DNA of 64,000 nt from Alloscardovia theropitheci (GTDB taxonomy: Bacteria; Actinomycetota; Actinomycetes; Actinomycetales; Bifidobacteriaceae), in contig NZ_RXLP01000019.1 of the NCBI RefSeq assembly GCF_004332295.1, positions 62,001 through 126,000 on the forward strand, written 5' to 3'. The translations under genes and the position numbers were made by a program. This document shows, in pieces, positions 27,125 through 36,917 of this stretch. The notes under the pieces are model-generated. The model was not told the origin of the DNA, did not search any database, and worked only from the letters and a program-made list of their open reading frames with translations. Position 1 is the first letter of the stretch. Every line of letters begins with the position of its first letter.

Positions 27125-28627
27125 TTATGCAACTGTCGGTGGATTTGCAATCAAATCATTAGTTTCATGCTCACCTGCTGCATCTTTCCATGCGAGCTTC
27201 GCAACGGGAACGCCTGTCACACCAGCTTGTGGTGCAAATGTCAATGTTGCATTTGTTTCGCCATCATCCCATGTCATGGTCAGAACACCATCAGCGTCGT
27301 GATAACTAAACTCACCATCGAATGCAGACAAGGTATTGCGGAAACGACCAAGAGCATTGAGCGCCTTCACGACAGGACGTTCAACTTCCTGAGCAACTTC
27401 TGCAGCGCTATAGTAATGACGATTAATATCGCGACCTACATTTGTACGCTTGAGAAGCTCCATATCGTTGGCACCAGCAAGAGCGCCGACATAGTATACC
27501 TGTGGCACACCTGGCATGAAGAACTGTACTGCACGTGCTGCAATATACTTCTGATCATCAGAGCCCAAAGCTGCAAAGTATGTGCAGTTTACTTGATACA
27601 AATCAAGATTCGATGCTGCAGCACCTGTTGCTTCCTGAGATTCGCCATGAGAATTACGATGAATAGACTCTACAAGAGCATCAACTTCTTCATCTGGTAC
27701 AAGACCAATCAAAGAGCGATCCATCTGATCGGAACCAATATCGATGACACCAATTCCATCGTGAGTATCAAGAACGTTCACTGCATTATTTGGACGTACA
27801 TCAATCCATTTTGCCAATGAATCAGTCTTTCCAAATTCAAGAGCATGCAAAAGCAACCCTGGGATAGCGAAGTCATATACGCGGTCTACCTTAGAAGCAA
27901 TTTCGACCTGCTTCTTGTAGTAAGAATGAACCTCGATAAGAGTTTCCAGACCACGCTTTTCGCCTTCAGCCTTGATACGTTCGATAAGCTTAAATGTCTT
28001 TGGGGTCATGAAGCATGAAGAATTCTTTTCCTTGGCTCCATAACCTACAGCATCCAAACGAATCTGGGATACGTGAGACTTAGCAAGCTGGTCCAAAATA
28101 GTAAGCAGATAGTTCCACCCCATTTCAGAGTCTGTATCAATATCTACCTGCTGCGGGGTAAATGTAGTCCATACGAGACGAGTCTTTCCACCCCAGTTGT
28201 AATGGGTAAATGGCAGACCTGGACGTGGACGGTAAATAGCAGTCAAGTCCTCTTCAGTAACACCATCAGGGAAGATAGAAGACATCGTAAGGAACATTGG
28301 GTAATACTCAGAGTCTTCACCCTTAGCCATAACATCCTGGAACTGCTCAGATTCCCAGGACATGTGATTAACAATGGTATCTACCATAATGTCGTGAGTT
28401 GTAGAGAGCTCAGCAACGTCATCCCATGTGCCCAAACGAGGATCAACCTTAGTATGATCTACCGGATCAAAACCAGCATCTGCTCCATCAAACGGAGTGA
28501 AGAATGGAAGTATATGAACACCTTCATACACTCCATCAAAATATTCACGCAAAGTCTTTGTCATAGACTGCAAAGTGCCGTCACCTAGACGGTCTGCATA
28601 AGTAATCAACTGTACTTTATTCTTCAT
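27125..28627 (-). CDS. Sucrose phosphorylase, GH13 subfamily 18
   Basis: 500 residues, near the usual 504. It converts sucrose and phosphate to alpha-glucose-1-phosphate and fructose in the cytoplasm. The start is collinear with the B. adolescentis enzyme (MKNKVQLITYADRLGDGT). Nucleophile Asp192 (RLDAVGYGAKE), acid/base Glu232 (IEVHSYYKK) and Asp290 (VLDTHDG) are in place, as is HYNWGGKTRLVW of the acceptor loop. The promoter (TTGAAT - 17 - TATAAT) has a LacI-type operator lying between the hexamers. Together with alpha-galactosidase it supports raffinose use: galactose is removed first, then sucrose is phosphorolysed. Confidence 0.96.
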   Translation of the reverse strand: MKNKVQLITYADRLGDGTLQSMTKTLREYFDGVYEGVHILPFFTPFDGADAGFDPVDHTKVDPRLGTWDDVAELSTTHDIMVDTIVNHMSWESEQFQDVMAKGEDSEYYPMFLTMSSIFPDGVTEEDLTAIYRPRPGLPFTHYNWGGKTRLVWTTFTPQQVDIDTDSEMGWNYLLTILDQLAKSHVSQIRLDAVGYGAKEKNSSCFMTPKTFKLIERIKAEGEKRGLETLIEVHSYYKKQVEIASKVDRVYDFAIPGLLLHALEFGKTDSLAKWIDVRPNNAVNVLDTHDGIGVIDIGSDQMDRSLIGLVPDEEVDALVESIHRNSHGESQEATGAAASNLDLYQVNCTYFAALGSDDQKYIAARAVQFFMPGVPQVYYVGALAGANDMELLKRTNVGRDINRHYYSAAEVAQEVERPVVKALNALGRFRNTLSAFDGEFSYHDADGVLTMTWDDGETNATLTFAPQAGVTGVPVAKLAWKDAAGEHETNDLIANPPTVA

Positions 28628-28680
28628 CAGGCCTCCATGACTGATACCTATCAGGCTGATATCTAATTCGTAACTCTTCC

Positions 28681-28709
28681 ATTATATCGAACCCGTTTGA
28701 TAAATTCAA
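28681..28709 (-). promoter_or_regulatory. Promoter of sucrose phosphorylase
   Basis: Minus strand TTGAAT (28704-28709), a 17-base spacer, TATAAT (28681-28686). The 18-bp operator fills the spacer. Confidence 0.8.
28685..28702. promoter_or_regulatory. LacI-type operator in the sucrose phosphorylase promoter
   Basis: TATCGAACCCGTTTGATA, the best copy of the four; the arms TATCGAAC/GTTTGATA pair at all but one base. Confidence 0.8.
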
Positions 28710-28784
28710 CACTCTTATAAAGTCCGCTTCATCCCGAGTGATATCGCAAGCAACGCTAAGGGCACTGTTATCGCCAATATTTTC

Positions 28785-29948
28785 CTAATATCCGTTACCT
28801 TTTCGCGTCGTTTCGCGAGCAATATACTGCACCTTTACCGCATCAAATCGATATGGCACGCCTTCAACACTGTCTTGCACGGAAACATAACGCTTATGCT
28901 CACTAGAAATCATCGATTCAGCCTTGCCTGAGGAAACTTGCTCACCGGCTTGCTCAGCACGCGCATATCTTTCGATTTCTTGCATAGCATGCACGACAAG
29001 GCGTCTAGCGGTTTCATCAACATTTTGCGTAATGGACGATATTTGCTTTCCTGCAAAAAGGTTGACGTACGTACCATCATAAGCAATTACCTGCAAATCA
29101 TCAGGAATACTAATTCCACGCGACTGAGCTTCTTGAACAACAGCTGCAGCAGCCAGATCAGGAGCCACAATAGCATCAACATCTTCAAAATCATCTAAAG
29201 CATGCTCGGCCGCTTTTAGGAACAAAGACAAATCTGACAGGTCTTCCACAGACACATATTCGGTCGTAATTCCAGAGGCATTAAGCTCATCTTCCAACAC
29301 TAATTGATAACGAACCGTCGGGAAGGAACTATCTGGTCTCGAACTCATTTCACGCGCATTTAGCAGCTCCACACCACGATCTCTATCATGAAATCGTGTA
29401 CGAGGACCACCAATATTTACCACATGCTGAGCGCCCGAGGCAATAAGTTCTTGAGCAACCATACGTCCACCAGCGATATGATCAGCACCAACTGTCGGAA
29501 TTGAATCACACAAATACCGGTCGAATGCTACGACAGGACGATTAATCGTTTCCCAATACTCCTGGCTGAGCTGTGAGTGAGACCCCATAATAAGCGCATC
29601 AAGCGTGTGTCGCTGAAGCATATCGACATATTGCGTTTCTGTTGCCTGCTGATCAGCTGTCGAACACAGCAGTGCGCGCATACCTTGCACATCAAGATAA
29701 TGCTGAATTCGAGCGACTAAAGATGCAAAGAACGGATGCTGAATCGTAGGCATGATAACTCCCACGGTATCAGTACGCCCCTTGTATAAATTCTTTGCTA
29801 AATCATTCGGAATATAGTTAAGCTCAGCCATCGCCGCAGATACGCGTTCACGCATTTTTTGCGACACATATCCGCTGTTATTAATAACGAGCGAGACCGT
29901 ACTCGTTGATACCCCTGCCTTTTTTGCAACGTCTCTAATTCCTACCAT
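28785..29948 (-). CDS. LacI-family transcriptional regulator of the raffinose/sucrose island
   Basis: 387 residues. The N-terminal helix-turn-helix (IRDVAKKAGVSTSTVSLVIN) and hinge with YIPNDLAKNLYKGRT are followed by a periplasmic-binding-protein-like sugar domain. The last 40 residues extend beyond the usual 340-350. It is flanked by the alpha-galactosidase and sucrose phosphorylase, whose promoters carry a shared operator, so it is the natural repressor; its inducer would be a pathway sugar. No operator copy is visible in front of its own gene. The stop codon is 157 bases before the sucrose phosphorylase start. Confidence 0.9.
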   Translation of the reverse strand: MVGIRDVAKKAGVSTSTVSLVINNSGYVSQKMRERVSAAMAELNYIPNDLAKNLYKGRTDTVGVIMPTIQHPFFASLVARIQHYLDVQGMRALLCSTADQQATETQYVDMLQRHTLDALIMGSHSQLSQEYWETINRPVVAFDRYLCDSIPTVGADHIAGGRMVAQELIASGAQHVVNIGGPRTRFHDRDRGVELLNAREMSSRPDSSFPTVRYQLVLEDELNASGITTEYVSVEDLSDLSLFLKAAEHALDDFEDVDAIVAPDLAAAAVVQEAQSRGISIPDDLQVIAYDGTYVNLFAGKQISSITQNVDETARRLVVHAMQEIERYARAEQAGEQVSSGKAESMISSEHKRYVSVQDSVEGVPYRFDAVKVQYIARETTRKGNGY

Positions 29949-30011
29949 TTTCTGTCTTCTTTACTATCTTTAAGCTACCGTGCACTATCATTGACTTTTT
30001 ACGATAGCGAG

Positions 30012-30054
30012 CGCTCGGTGCGAATTATCTCTCATTCTTCACACCGAGCGTTTT
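30012..30054. terminator. Hairpin between alpha-galactosidase and the LacI gene
   Basis: CGCTCGGTG (30012-30020) and CACCGAGCG (30042-30050) form a 9-bp stem with a 21-base loop. TTTTG follows on the plus strand. On the minus strand it lies 37 bases past the alpha-galactosidase stop, with a weaker tail. Confidence 0.6.
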
Positions 30055-30086
30055 GTTTTATGAATCTATATTCAGCTCGAACTTAT

Positions 30087-32471
30087 TTACAGCGCTTCTA
30101 CTGAGAAGACAACTGCCTGCTGAGGATTCAGTTGAGGCATGCGCAAACCGAAGTTCACAAGCGCAGCACCTGAAATAACAATCCCCTCATTGTTCCACCA
30201 CAACAGCTCAGACTGACCATTGGTTTCTTCGTGCGTGAGTTCTTTCTGAACTTCTACCGGGCGAACGCGATACATAGTATCCGAGGAAACTCCTGGTAAC
30301 CGGACCGGAAGAGTTGGATAATGAACAGAGGTGCGAACCTGCGCAAATCGGTACAACGCGCGTGTGCGATCTGCAGAAATTACTCCATCCAAACGCACGG
30401 ACTCATCTGTCACATCGCCATGAACAGTAAGCCCACTTCCCGCCCATGGACGAGATTTCTTATACAAATCCACCCAATGAGAAAGCGCGTCTAGCTCTTC
30501 TTGCGGCTGGATGTTGAGGTTCCACTCAATACCCAAATGTCCAAAGAGCGCAGTCGCAGCGCGCATGGATAGCGATGTCGCGCGAAGTGTGGAATGCGCC
30601 GGAGAAGCTCCCACATGCTCGCCCATCATAATTTCTGGCACGAGCAAGGACGTGTAGCGCTGAATATCAGCACGCTCTACAGGGTCGACACAATCTGATG
30701 TCCATACACGATCTGCGCGTTCAAGTATGCCAAGGTCAATGCGTCCACCGCCAGAAGAGCAGGACTCAATTTCAAGACCATTATGCTTTATCTTTAGCGC
30801 ATCAAAAATAGCATAGACCGCTTCAACTTGCTTTCGTTGCGTTGCCGCATAACCATGAACAGCTGAGCCTGGCTCAGTTACAAGCTTGTTGTGATCCCAC
30901 TTGATGTAATCAATGCCGATTTCGCCAACAAGTGCATCCATCGAATTGAAAATGTACGCCAGCGCATCTGGATTTGATAAATCAACTACTTGCTGTGACC
31001 GCCCTTGCATAGGCAAACGCTCTGCTGATGGCGCAAGAATCCATTCTGGATGCTTTTCATTCAGTTCGGATACGATATTCGCCATTTCTGGTTCGAACCA
31101 CAAACCGAATTCCATACCCAGACCATGAACATATTCTGCCAAAGCCTTCAAACTACGTGAACCGTCCGGCCATACATCTTGAGAGATGTACCAGTCGCCA
31201 AGTCCTGATGTATCATCACGACGACTTCCAAACCATCCGTCATCCACTACGAAACGTTCTACACCGCAACGAGCTGCATTATCAGCAAGCTGCTTAAGCG
31301 TTTCGATATTGTGCTCAAAGTAGACCGCTTCCCATGTATTCAAAATGACCGGACGAGGCTTAGTAGCAAAGTTTGGATGCATCTGACGAACAAATGCATG
31401 GAAACGCTGCGCCACTTCATTAAGCCCTACTCCATAAGAGCCATAAACCCACGGAGATGCATATTCTTCATCCGTTCCTGCAGTAAGCTGCACTTCACCT
31501 GCGTAGAGATGCTCACCGCCACCAATAAGAGGAAGTGTATACACAGTTTGTTCTACCGAGGTAATCGAGTTTCCAGACCAGCCTACATGTGTCGAGAAAA
31601 CCTCACCTTGCTCAAAATCAAATCCACGAGTACCGACGTTCAGAAGAAGCGTTGCATCAAAATCTGGTCGTCCAATTTCTACCACGCGTTCAAAACGCCC
31701 AATGGTTACATCTTGACGTTGTGGATGGCGTTCACGTAAATGATGACCAGCAGTCGTCAAAATTTCTCGAGCATTTGCTGGAACTGGATATGAAAGCTCA
31801 AGAGTATTGACAGCTAATACGGAATTTTCTGGAGCAGATTCAGTATTAGACACAGTTGCACGTTGACGAACTAGACCATCATCCAAAATTTGCATGGTCC
31901 ATACCAAACGTACGCCTTGAACTGCATCTTCTGCTTCAACTGTCACCTGTGGAACAGCTGACACATACGTTGGATATGTCGTACTTTCTTCCTGTGCTTG
32001 TTCAAGTTCCTCGTCGCTCATTCCTGATAACGAACGGGCAAGATCCGAAAACTTTTCTACAACGCGACCTTCTTCATTTGCTTCCACACTTGTAACCGAG
32101 AAGTGGCAGAAAATTTCTCGCCCGTCACGTGTAACTACAAAACGTGGAGCGCCCGTCCAGCCTTCTGCTTGAACAGGAAGAATTGTTGGGAAATTAGTAT
32201 CATCAAGACCACCAGAGACACGTTGTGGCTTTAGCGCCTCATATGCGTGGCTAACACCCGCATTACCATCAACACTAAGATTTTCATATGCACGCCCCCA
32301 GTAGACAATACGAGGAAGTTCATTATCTACTACAGATAGCGTGACTGCTATACCACCGTTTTCCAATGTGTATACTTCATGTGTTTTACCGTCACGTACT
32401 TCACCGTTATACGCATAGACATGTGCTTGCACATCACTAGCACGAGTAGGCTCGCAAGTAGAAACTACCAT
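30087..32471 (-). CDS. Alpha-galactosidase, GH36
   Basis: 794 residues, slightly long for GH36. It cleaves terminal alpha-1,6-galactose from melibiose, raffinose and stachyose. The N-terminal beta-supersandwich is followed by the catalytic barrel with VDDGWFGSRRDDTSGLGDW (about residue 410), the nucleophile Asp in YIKWDHNKL (about 526) and the acid/base Asp in TSDCVD (about 593). No signal peptide, so it acts inside the cell on imported sugar. It is the most upstream gene of the island on the minus strand, and a LacI-type operator adjoins its -10 box. Confidence 0.95.
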   Translation of the reverse strand: MVVSTCEPTRASDVQAHVYAYNGEVRDGKTHEVYTLENGGIAVTLSVVDNELPRIVYWGRAYENLSVDGNAGVSHAYEALKPQRVSGGLDDTNFPTILPVQAEGWTGAPRFVVTRDGREIFCHFSVTSVEANEEGRVVEKFSDLARSLSGMSDEELEQAQEESTTYPTYVSAVPQVTVEAEDAVQGVRLVWTMQILDDGLVRQRATVSNTESAPENSVLAVNTLELSYPVPANAREILTTAGHHLRERHPQRQDVTIGRFERVVEIGRPDFDATLLLNVGTRGFDFEQGEVFSTHVGWSGNSITSVEQTVYTLPLIGGGEHLYAGEVQLTAGTDEEYASPWVYGSYGVGLNEVAQRFHAFVRQMHPNFATKPRPVILNTWEAVYFEHNIETLKQLADNAARCGVERFVVDDGWFGSRRDDTSGLGDWYISQDVWPDGSRSLKALAEYVHGLGMEFGLWFEPEMANIVSELNEKHPEWILAPSAERLPMQGRSQQVVDLSNPDALAYIFNSMDALVGEIGIDYIKWDHNKLVTEPGSAVHGYAATQRKQVEAVYAIFDALKIKHNGLEIESCSSGGGRIDLGILERADRVWTSDCVDPVERADIQRYTSLLVPEIMMGEHVGASPAHSTLRATSLSMRAATALFGHLGIEWNLNIQPQEELDALSHWVDLYKKSRPWAGSGLTVHGDVTDESVRLDGVISADRTRALYRFAQVRTSVHYPTLPVRLPGVSSDTMYRVRPVEVQKELTHEETNGQSELLWWNNEGIVISGAALVNFGLRMPQLNPQQAVVFSVEAL

Positions 32472-32606
32472 CTTTGGTCCTTATCTCCCGTAGTTGCTTT
32501 CTCTTTGAGATCTTTGTTTGGCTGTTTTGTGTGATTGCTTTGATGTCCTGCACGCCTTCGTATATGCAAAACATCAATCTTTTTCGTTTTTATTTATCCT
32601 ATGAAA

Positions 32607-32628
32607 AGTATATCGAACGCGTTTTATA
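32607..32628. promoter_or_regulatory. Operator and -10 box upstream of alpha-galactosidase
   Basis: TATCGAACGCGTTTTATA (32611-32628) matches the island operator. On the minus strand TATACT (32607-32612) overlaps its edge as a -10; the -35 (GGCGTT) is poor. The site is 140 bases from the start codon. Confidence 0.65.
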
Positions 32629-32755
32629 AAACGCCCATATGTTCGCAAAAATGTGTGAAAATGTGCGTTAATGTGCAAAAACTTTACAGATGCGGTATAG
32701 AACGAATGTTCTTATATCCAGCACGCTCTCGATTAAACTGCCGATTCTGCTTGTT

Positions 32756-33211
32756 CTAACGCTTCTTAGCAAAAAATCTACTCAGAATCTCAGCACATTC
32801 CTCAGCTCGAACACCACCGAACACTTCAGGATGGAAACCCACGTGAGGATCTCTCGCAATATCCCATACAGATCCAAGCGCCCCCATCTTCTCATCCCAC
32901 GCCCCGAAAACAACGCGCCCCATATGCGCACTTACTAGTGCGCCTGCGCACATCGGGCATGGCTCAAGCGTTACAACGAGAGTACATTTCTCAAAATTCC
33001 ACTGCCCGCGAGCCTGTGCAGCTTCACGCATGGCTTCAATTTCCGCATGCGAAAAAGGATCTGCCTTTTCCTCTCTGCGATTTCTTGCGACACAAACGAG
33101 AGCACCATTCTCATCAAGAATGAGCGCCCCCACTGGAATGTCGCCATCGAGGGCAGCCTCATGTGCGGCTTTCAATGCCACGCCCATAGCATCATCTAAT
33201 GGCGAGTTCAT
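32756..33211 (-). CDS. tadA: tRNA-specific adenosine deaminase
   Basis: 151 residues of the cytidine/deoxycytidylate deaminase fold. The zinc site is SHAEIEAM (His and catalytic Glu) with PCPMCAGAL (two Cys). It deaminates A34 to inosine in tRNA-Arg(ACG). Length is typical. Only 23-29 bases separate it from the divergent upp, so at least one promoter must lie inside a gene or the leaders are very short. Confidence 0.93.
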   Translation of the reverse strand: MNSPLDDAMGVALKAAHEAALDGDIPVGALILDENGALVCVARNRREEKADPFSHAEIEAMREAAQARGQWNFEKCTLVVTLEPCPMCAGALVSAHMGRVVFGAWDEKMGALGSVWDIARDPHVGFHPEVFGGVRAEECAEILSRFFAKKR

Positions 33212-33240
33212 ACCCTTAAGACTATGCTGAAAGTATGACT

Positions 33241-33879
33241 ATGCATTTGACTGTTTTGGATCACCCATTGGTTGATCACAAGCTCACCGTTTTGCGTGAC
33301 AAGAACACACCTTCAAACACTTTCCGCGAACTCGTTTCTGAGCTCGTCATGCTTGAAGCATACGAGGCTACGCGCGATATCGCTGTGGAGGATGCTCCTA
33401 TTGAAACTCCTATCGCCCCAATGGTTGGTAAGAAGCTTTCAAAGCCACGTCCAATGGTTGTACCAATTTTGCGCGCAGGTCTTGGCATGCTCGACGGCAT
33501 GACCCGCCTTATCCCAACAGCAGAAGTTGGATTCCTCGGCATGAAGCGCGATGAGAACACGCTTGACATCGTCACTTACGCAAATCGTCTTCCAGATGAT
33601 TTGACTGGTCGTCAGGTATTCGTTATTGATCCAATGCTTGCCACTGGTGGCACTCTTGTAGCTGCGATTGAGTACCTCAAGGAATTGGGTGCTAAGGATG
33701 TTACCGCTATTTGTATCCTTGCAGCTCCAGAAGGACTTGAGCGTCTTGAGAAGGAAGTAGATCCTTCTATTGACTTCAAGCTCGTAGTATGCGCTCAGGA
33801 CGAAAAACTTAACGAAAAGGCATATATCGTTCCTGGTTTGGGCGATGCAGGTGACCGTTTGTACGGCCTTGTTGACTAA
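33241..33879 (+). CDS. upp: Uracil phosphoribosyltransferase
   Basis: 212 residues. It makes UMP from uracil and PRPP in pyrimidine salvage. The PRPP loop appears as [12 protein letters not shown], and the uracil-binding C-terminal [12 protein letters not shown] is intact. The start at 33241 aligns with the bifidobacterial form MELHVLDHPLV; an in-frame ATG two codons earlier (33235) is equally possible, with weak GAAAG before it. A terminator follows. Confidence 0.95.
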   Translation: MHLTVLDHPLVDHKLTVLRDKNTPSNTFRELVSELVMLEAYEATRDIAVEDAPIETPIAPMVGKKLSKPRPMVVPILRAGLGMLDGMTRLIPTAEVGFLGMKRDENTLDIVTYANRLPDDLTGRQVFVIDPMLATGGTLVAAIEYLKELGAKDVTAICILAAPEGLERLEKEVDPSIDFKLVVCAQDEKLNEKAYIVPGLGDAGDRLYGLVD

Positions 33880-33910
33880 TCGTTCAATAATTGCATAATT
33901 TAATAGCTCT

Positions 33911-33953
33911 AGGTCAGTATGCGCTACGGAATGATTCGTTCGCACACTGACCT
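33911..33953 (+). terminator. Terminator after upp
   Basis: AGGTCAGT and ACTGACCT pair, extended inward by GCG/CGC, and are followed by TTCTCTT. Confidence 0.7.
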
Positions 33954-34016
33954 TTCTCTTGCTTTATTTTGTACCGGTATATCTTTCTATAGCACGCTTA
34001 GATTCACGAGGTTGTT

Positions 34017-35441
34017 ATGCTTAGCGTTTTTGATATGTTCTCCATCGGCATCGGGCCATCTTCATCTCACACGGTCGGACCTATGCGCGCTGCCCACGAC
34101 TTTATTTCACAACTTCGTGACCTCAATGTACTCGATAAGGTGGCACGCATACATGTCACACTCTATGGGTCTTTATCCCAAACAGGTTTGGGGCATGGCA
34201 CAGACCGCGCTGTTGCAGCTGGATTATTAGGATACGAACCAGAAACTGTTGACCCCTCATTCGTTTTACATGCCCTGGATGATTGCGCTCGTGCCGGAAA
34301 TATGATGCTGGCGGGTGAGAAAGAAATTTTCTTTGCGCGAGAAGATATCGAATTTGAACGTTGGGAAACGTTAGACTATCACCCTAACGGTATGCGTTTT
34401 TGGGCATTTGATGCCAATGATGATGAACTTGCTAGCGATACTTCATACTCTGTAGGAGGAGGTTTTGTCGTCCACGAGGATGAGATTGATTTTATAGAAG
34501 CGCCAACTCCTTCTGATCCTAGCGAGAGCAGTGATATCCCTTATCCTTTTACCACCGGCAAAGAGCTTGTCGCTATGTGCGAGGCTAATAATTTAAGCGT
34601 TTCTGAACTCATGTGGGCAAATGAAACAGCGATGCATTCCGAAGAAGAACTTCGTACATATCTGCTTCAAATTTGGCATACCATGCGACGTTGCATTTTT
34701 GCCGGTTGCACATCTACCGAGATGATTCTTCCTGGTGGTCTTAACGTTCGACGTCGTGCACCAAAGCTTTATAGTGAATTCGCACGTTCCGATTTTGATA
34801 TCTTTGCCAAGAATGCCGATAGCAAGCGACCTCTTACAAACCCATTCCATGATAAGAGTTCGTGGGTTGATTTATTCGCACTAGCTGTCAATGAAGAGAA
34901 TGCCGGAGGCGGCCGTATAGTAACCGCACCTACAAATGGCGCTGCAGGAATCGTCCCAGCCGTTCTCAATTACTACTGGTGGTTCATTGATGGCGCAGAT
35001 GAAGAAGGCGTTATGAAATTCCTTCTTGCAGCCAGCGCTATCGGTTATCTCTTCAAACGAAACGGTTCGATTTCTGGCGCTGAAGTTGGTTGCCAAGGCG
35101 AAGTTGGTTCAGCAAGTTCCATGGCATCAGCTGGTTTATGTGAAGTTCTAGGCGGGACGCCTGCACAGGTCGAAAATGCTGCCGAAATTGGCATTGAACA
35201 TCATTTAGGTCTGACGTGCGATCCTATTGGCGGTCTTGTGCAGATACCATGTATTGAACGCAACGCTCTAGCTTCAAATACAGCTATCAATGCAGCGCGC
35301 ATGGCAATGCTCTCAGACGGTTCACACATCGTTTCTCTCGATAGTGCAATTCGCACAATGAAAGAAACAGGCAACGATATGATGAGCAAATATAAAGAAA
35401 CGTCCCAAGGGGGTCTAGCTGTCAACGTTGTGGAGTGTTAG
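34017..35441 (+). CDS. sdaA: L-serine ammonia-lyase, single-chain iron-sulfur type
   Basis: 474 residues. It deaminates L-serine to pyruvate with a [4Fe-4S] cluster. The N-terminal half has [19 protein letters not shown], the catalytic half the [10 protein letters not shown] and [17 protein letters not shown] motifs and Cys residues in [17 protein letters not shown], as in family enzymes. GAGGTTGTT supports the ATG start. It is monocistronic and convergent with an MFS gene across a bidirectional terminator. Cluster dependence makes it sensitive to the iron state of the cell. Confidence 0.95.
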   Translation: MLSVFDMFSIGIGPSSSHTVGPMRAAHDFISQLRDLNVLDKVARIHVTLYGSLSQTGLGHGTDRAVAAGLLGYEPETVDPSFVLHALDDCARAGNMMLAGEKEIFFAREDIEFERWETLDYHPNGMRFWAFDANDDELASDTSYSVGGGFVVHEDEIDFIEAPTPSDPSESSDIPYPFTTGKELVAMCEANNLSVSELMWANETAMHSEEELRTYLLQIWHTMRRCIFAGCTSTEMILPGGLNVRRRAPKLYSEFARSDFDIFAKNADSKRPLTNPFHDKSSWVDLFALAVNEENAGGGRIVTAPTNGAAGIVPAVLNYYWWFIDGADEEGVMKFLLAASAIGYLFKRNGSISGAEVGCQGEVGSASSMASAGLCEVLGGTPAQVENAAEIGIEHHLGLTCDPIGGLVQIPCIERNALASNTAINAARMAMLSDGSHIVSLDSAIRTMKETGNDMMSKYKETSQGGLAVNVVEC

Positions 35442-35544
35442 CTGTTTAGGCAACGAAAATTATCTGTACTTGTTCGAGCAAGCAACAGCGAAGATCGTTT
35501 AAATGCACAATTGTTAATGTTGCTTTTCATACAAACTAGACTCT

Positions 35545-35574
35545 ACGAGAATGTGTATATATCCGCATTCTCGT
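35545..35574. terminator. Bidirectional terminator between sdaA and the MFS exporter
   Basis: ACGAGAATG (35545-35553) and CATTCTCGT (35566-35574) form a 9-bp stem plus a G-T/C-G extension around a TATATAT-rich loop. Confidence 0.75.
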
Positions 35575-35590
35575 GGAAATTGAGATCTCT

Positions 35591-36754
35591 TTAACGCTTG
35601 ATATGCTTCCTCTCATACAATGCATAGAACGCAAAGAGTAAAGCAGCCGCTACGAGCGTGAAAGGCACACCTGCAAGCGACGATAAATGATAATTCATCC
35701 CAGTTCCATCGAGAACGGCGCCACCCACTATTGAGCCGACAGAATTACCCGCGTTGAACGCGATTTGTACGAGAGCTCCTGCCAGCATTTCTCCACCGCC
35801 TTCCCCAAGCTGAACCATGAGAAGCTGCTGCGGAGACGAGATAAAGAACATTCCGACAGCGCAGATAAACGTGAGCATCGCCGACGTCGGACGTGAACCA
35901 GGATCAAGGAAGATAGCAATCATCGCGATTACCGAGATGAGCTGTCCAAAGCCTGCTACAGCGCCCGGCACGTACTTGTCCGTAAATCGTCCGCCCACGA
36001 GACCACCGATAACCATGCCAAGCCCAGCAAGTACCATCAAAATTGGAACAGCTTTTTCGCTCCATCCGCCAACTTTTTGCAACCATGGAGACACATAACT
36101 CCACCAGCAGAAAATTCCCGAATTGCCCAAAAAGACAGCAAAAATAACAAACCATGGCTTAGGATTTTTCAAGAAAGTAAATTGACCTGCCATTCCTGCA
36201 TCTTTAATCGCATCAATTTGCGGAACGAATGCGAGTACAAGAACGATAGTCATCGCTGCCCACAAACTCAAAAAGACAAAAGCAAATCGCCAAGTCAATG
36301 CGCTGCCAAGCCACGTGCCAAATGGCACACCTACCATGTTCGCGACTGTTTGCCCCACGACCATTTGAGATACAGCGGTTCCCTCTTGACCCTCATCAGC
36401 CAGAGCTTTCGCCATAATCGTCGCAGTACCGAAGAAAGCCCCATGCGGTAGCCCAGAAATAAATCGAGCTGTAAGAAGCATGGCAAAGTTTGGCGAAATA
36501 GCAGCAAGGAAATTACCAATAATGGTGATTATCATAAACGCGATAATAAGGTTACGTGGTTTAATTTTCCTACCAAAGATGAGGATAAGCGCTCCGAAGC
36601 ACACTCCAATCGCATACGCTGATACATAGTGGCCAGCTGTAGGGATACTTACATTCGTATCAGCAGCCGAATTTGGGAGTACTCCCATCATGACGAATTC
36701 TGATGCGCCAAGTGCAAATGCGCCCGATGCGAGCGCGAGAATGCTTCTCTTCAT
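35591..36754 (-). CDS. MFS transporter, AraJ/DHA1-like
   Basis: 387 residues, twelve helices. The opening GAFALGASEFVMMGVLP is the start of AraJ/PbuE-type DHA1 transporters, and the loop GRKIKPR and the helix-5 motif TWRFAFVFLSL are conserved. These export sugars, purines or drugs. No neighbour suggests the cargo. It is monocistronic. Confidence 0.85.
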   Translation of the reverse strand: MKRSILALASGAFALGASEFVMMGVLPNSAADTNVSIPTAGHYVSAYAIGVCFGALILIFGRKIKPRNLIIAFMIITIIGNFLAAISPNFAMLLTARFISGLPHGAFFGTATIMAKALADEGQEGTAVSQMVVGQTVANMVGVPFGTWLGSALTWRFAFVFLSLWAAMTIVLVLAFVPQIDAIKDAGMAGQFTFLKNPKPWFVIFAVFLGNSGIFCWWSYVSPWLQKVGGWSEKAVPILMVLAGLGMVIGGLVGGRFTDKYVPGAVAGFGQLISVIAMIAIFLDPGSRPTSAMLTFICAVGMFFISSPQQLLMVQLGEGGGEMLAGALVQIAFNAGNSVGSIVGGAVLDGTGMNYHLSSLAGVPFTLVAAALLFAFYALYERKHIKR

Positions 36755-36917
36755 ATATTTCTCTTATCTTTTCTACTCTCGTCTTTTCTTCAATTCTGAC
36801 TAGTTTGTTTATCGCGCAAACTTACCGTCCGCACTATCTACACGGTATTCAATCGTAGTTATCATGGCCTATCCGTATGAGTCGCGCACAACTTCACAAT
36901 TTCACAGTTTCACAATG

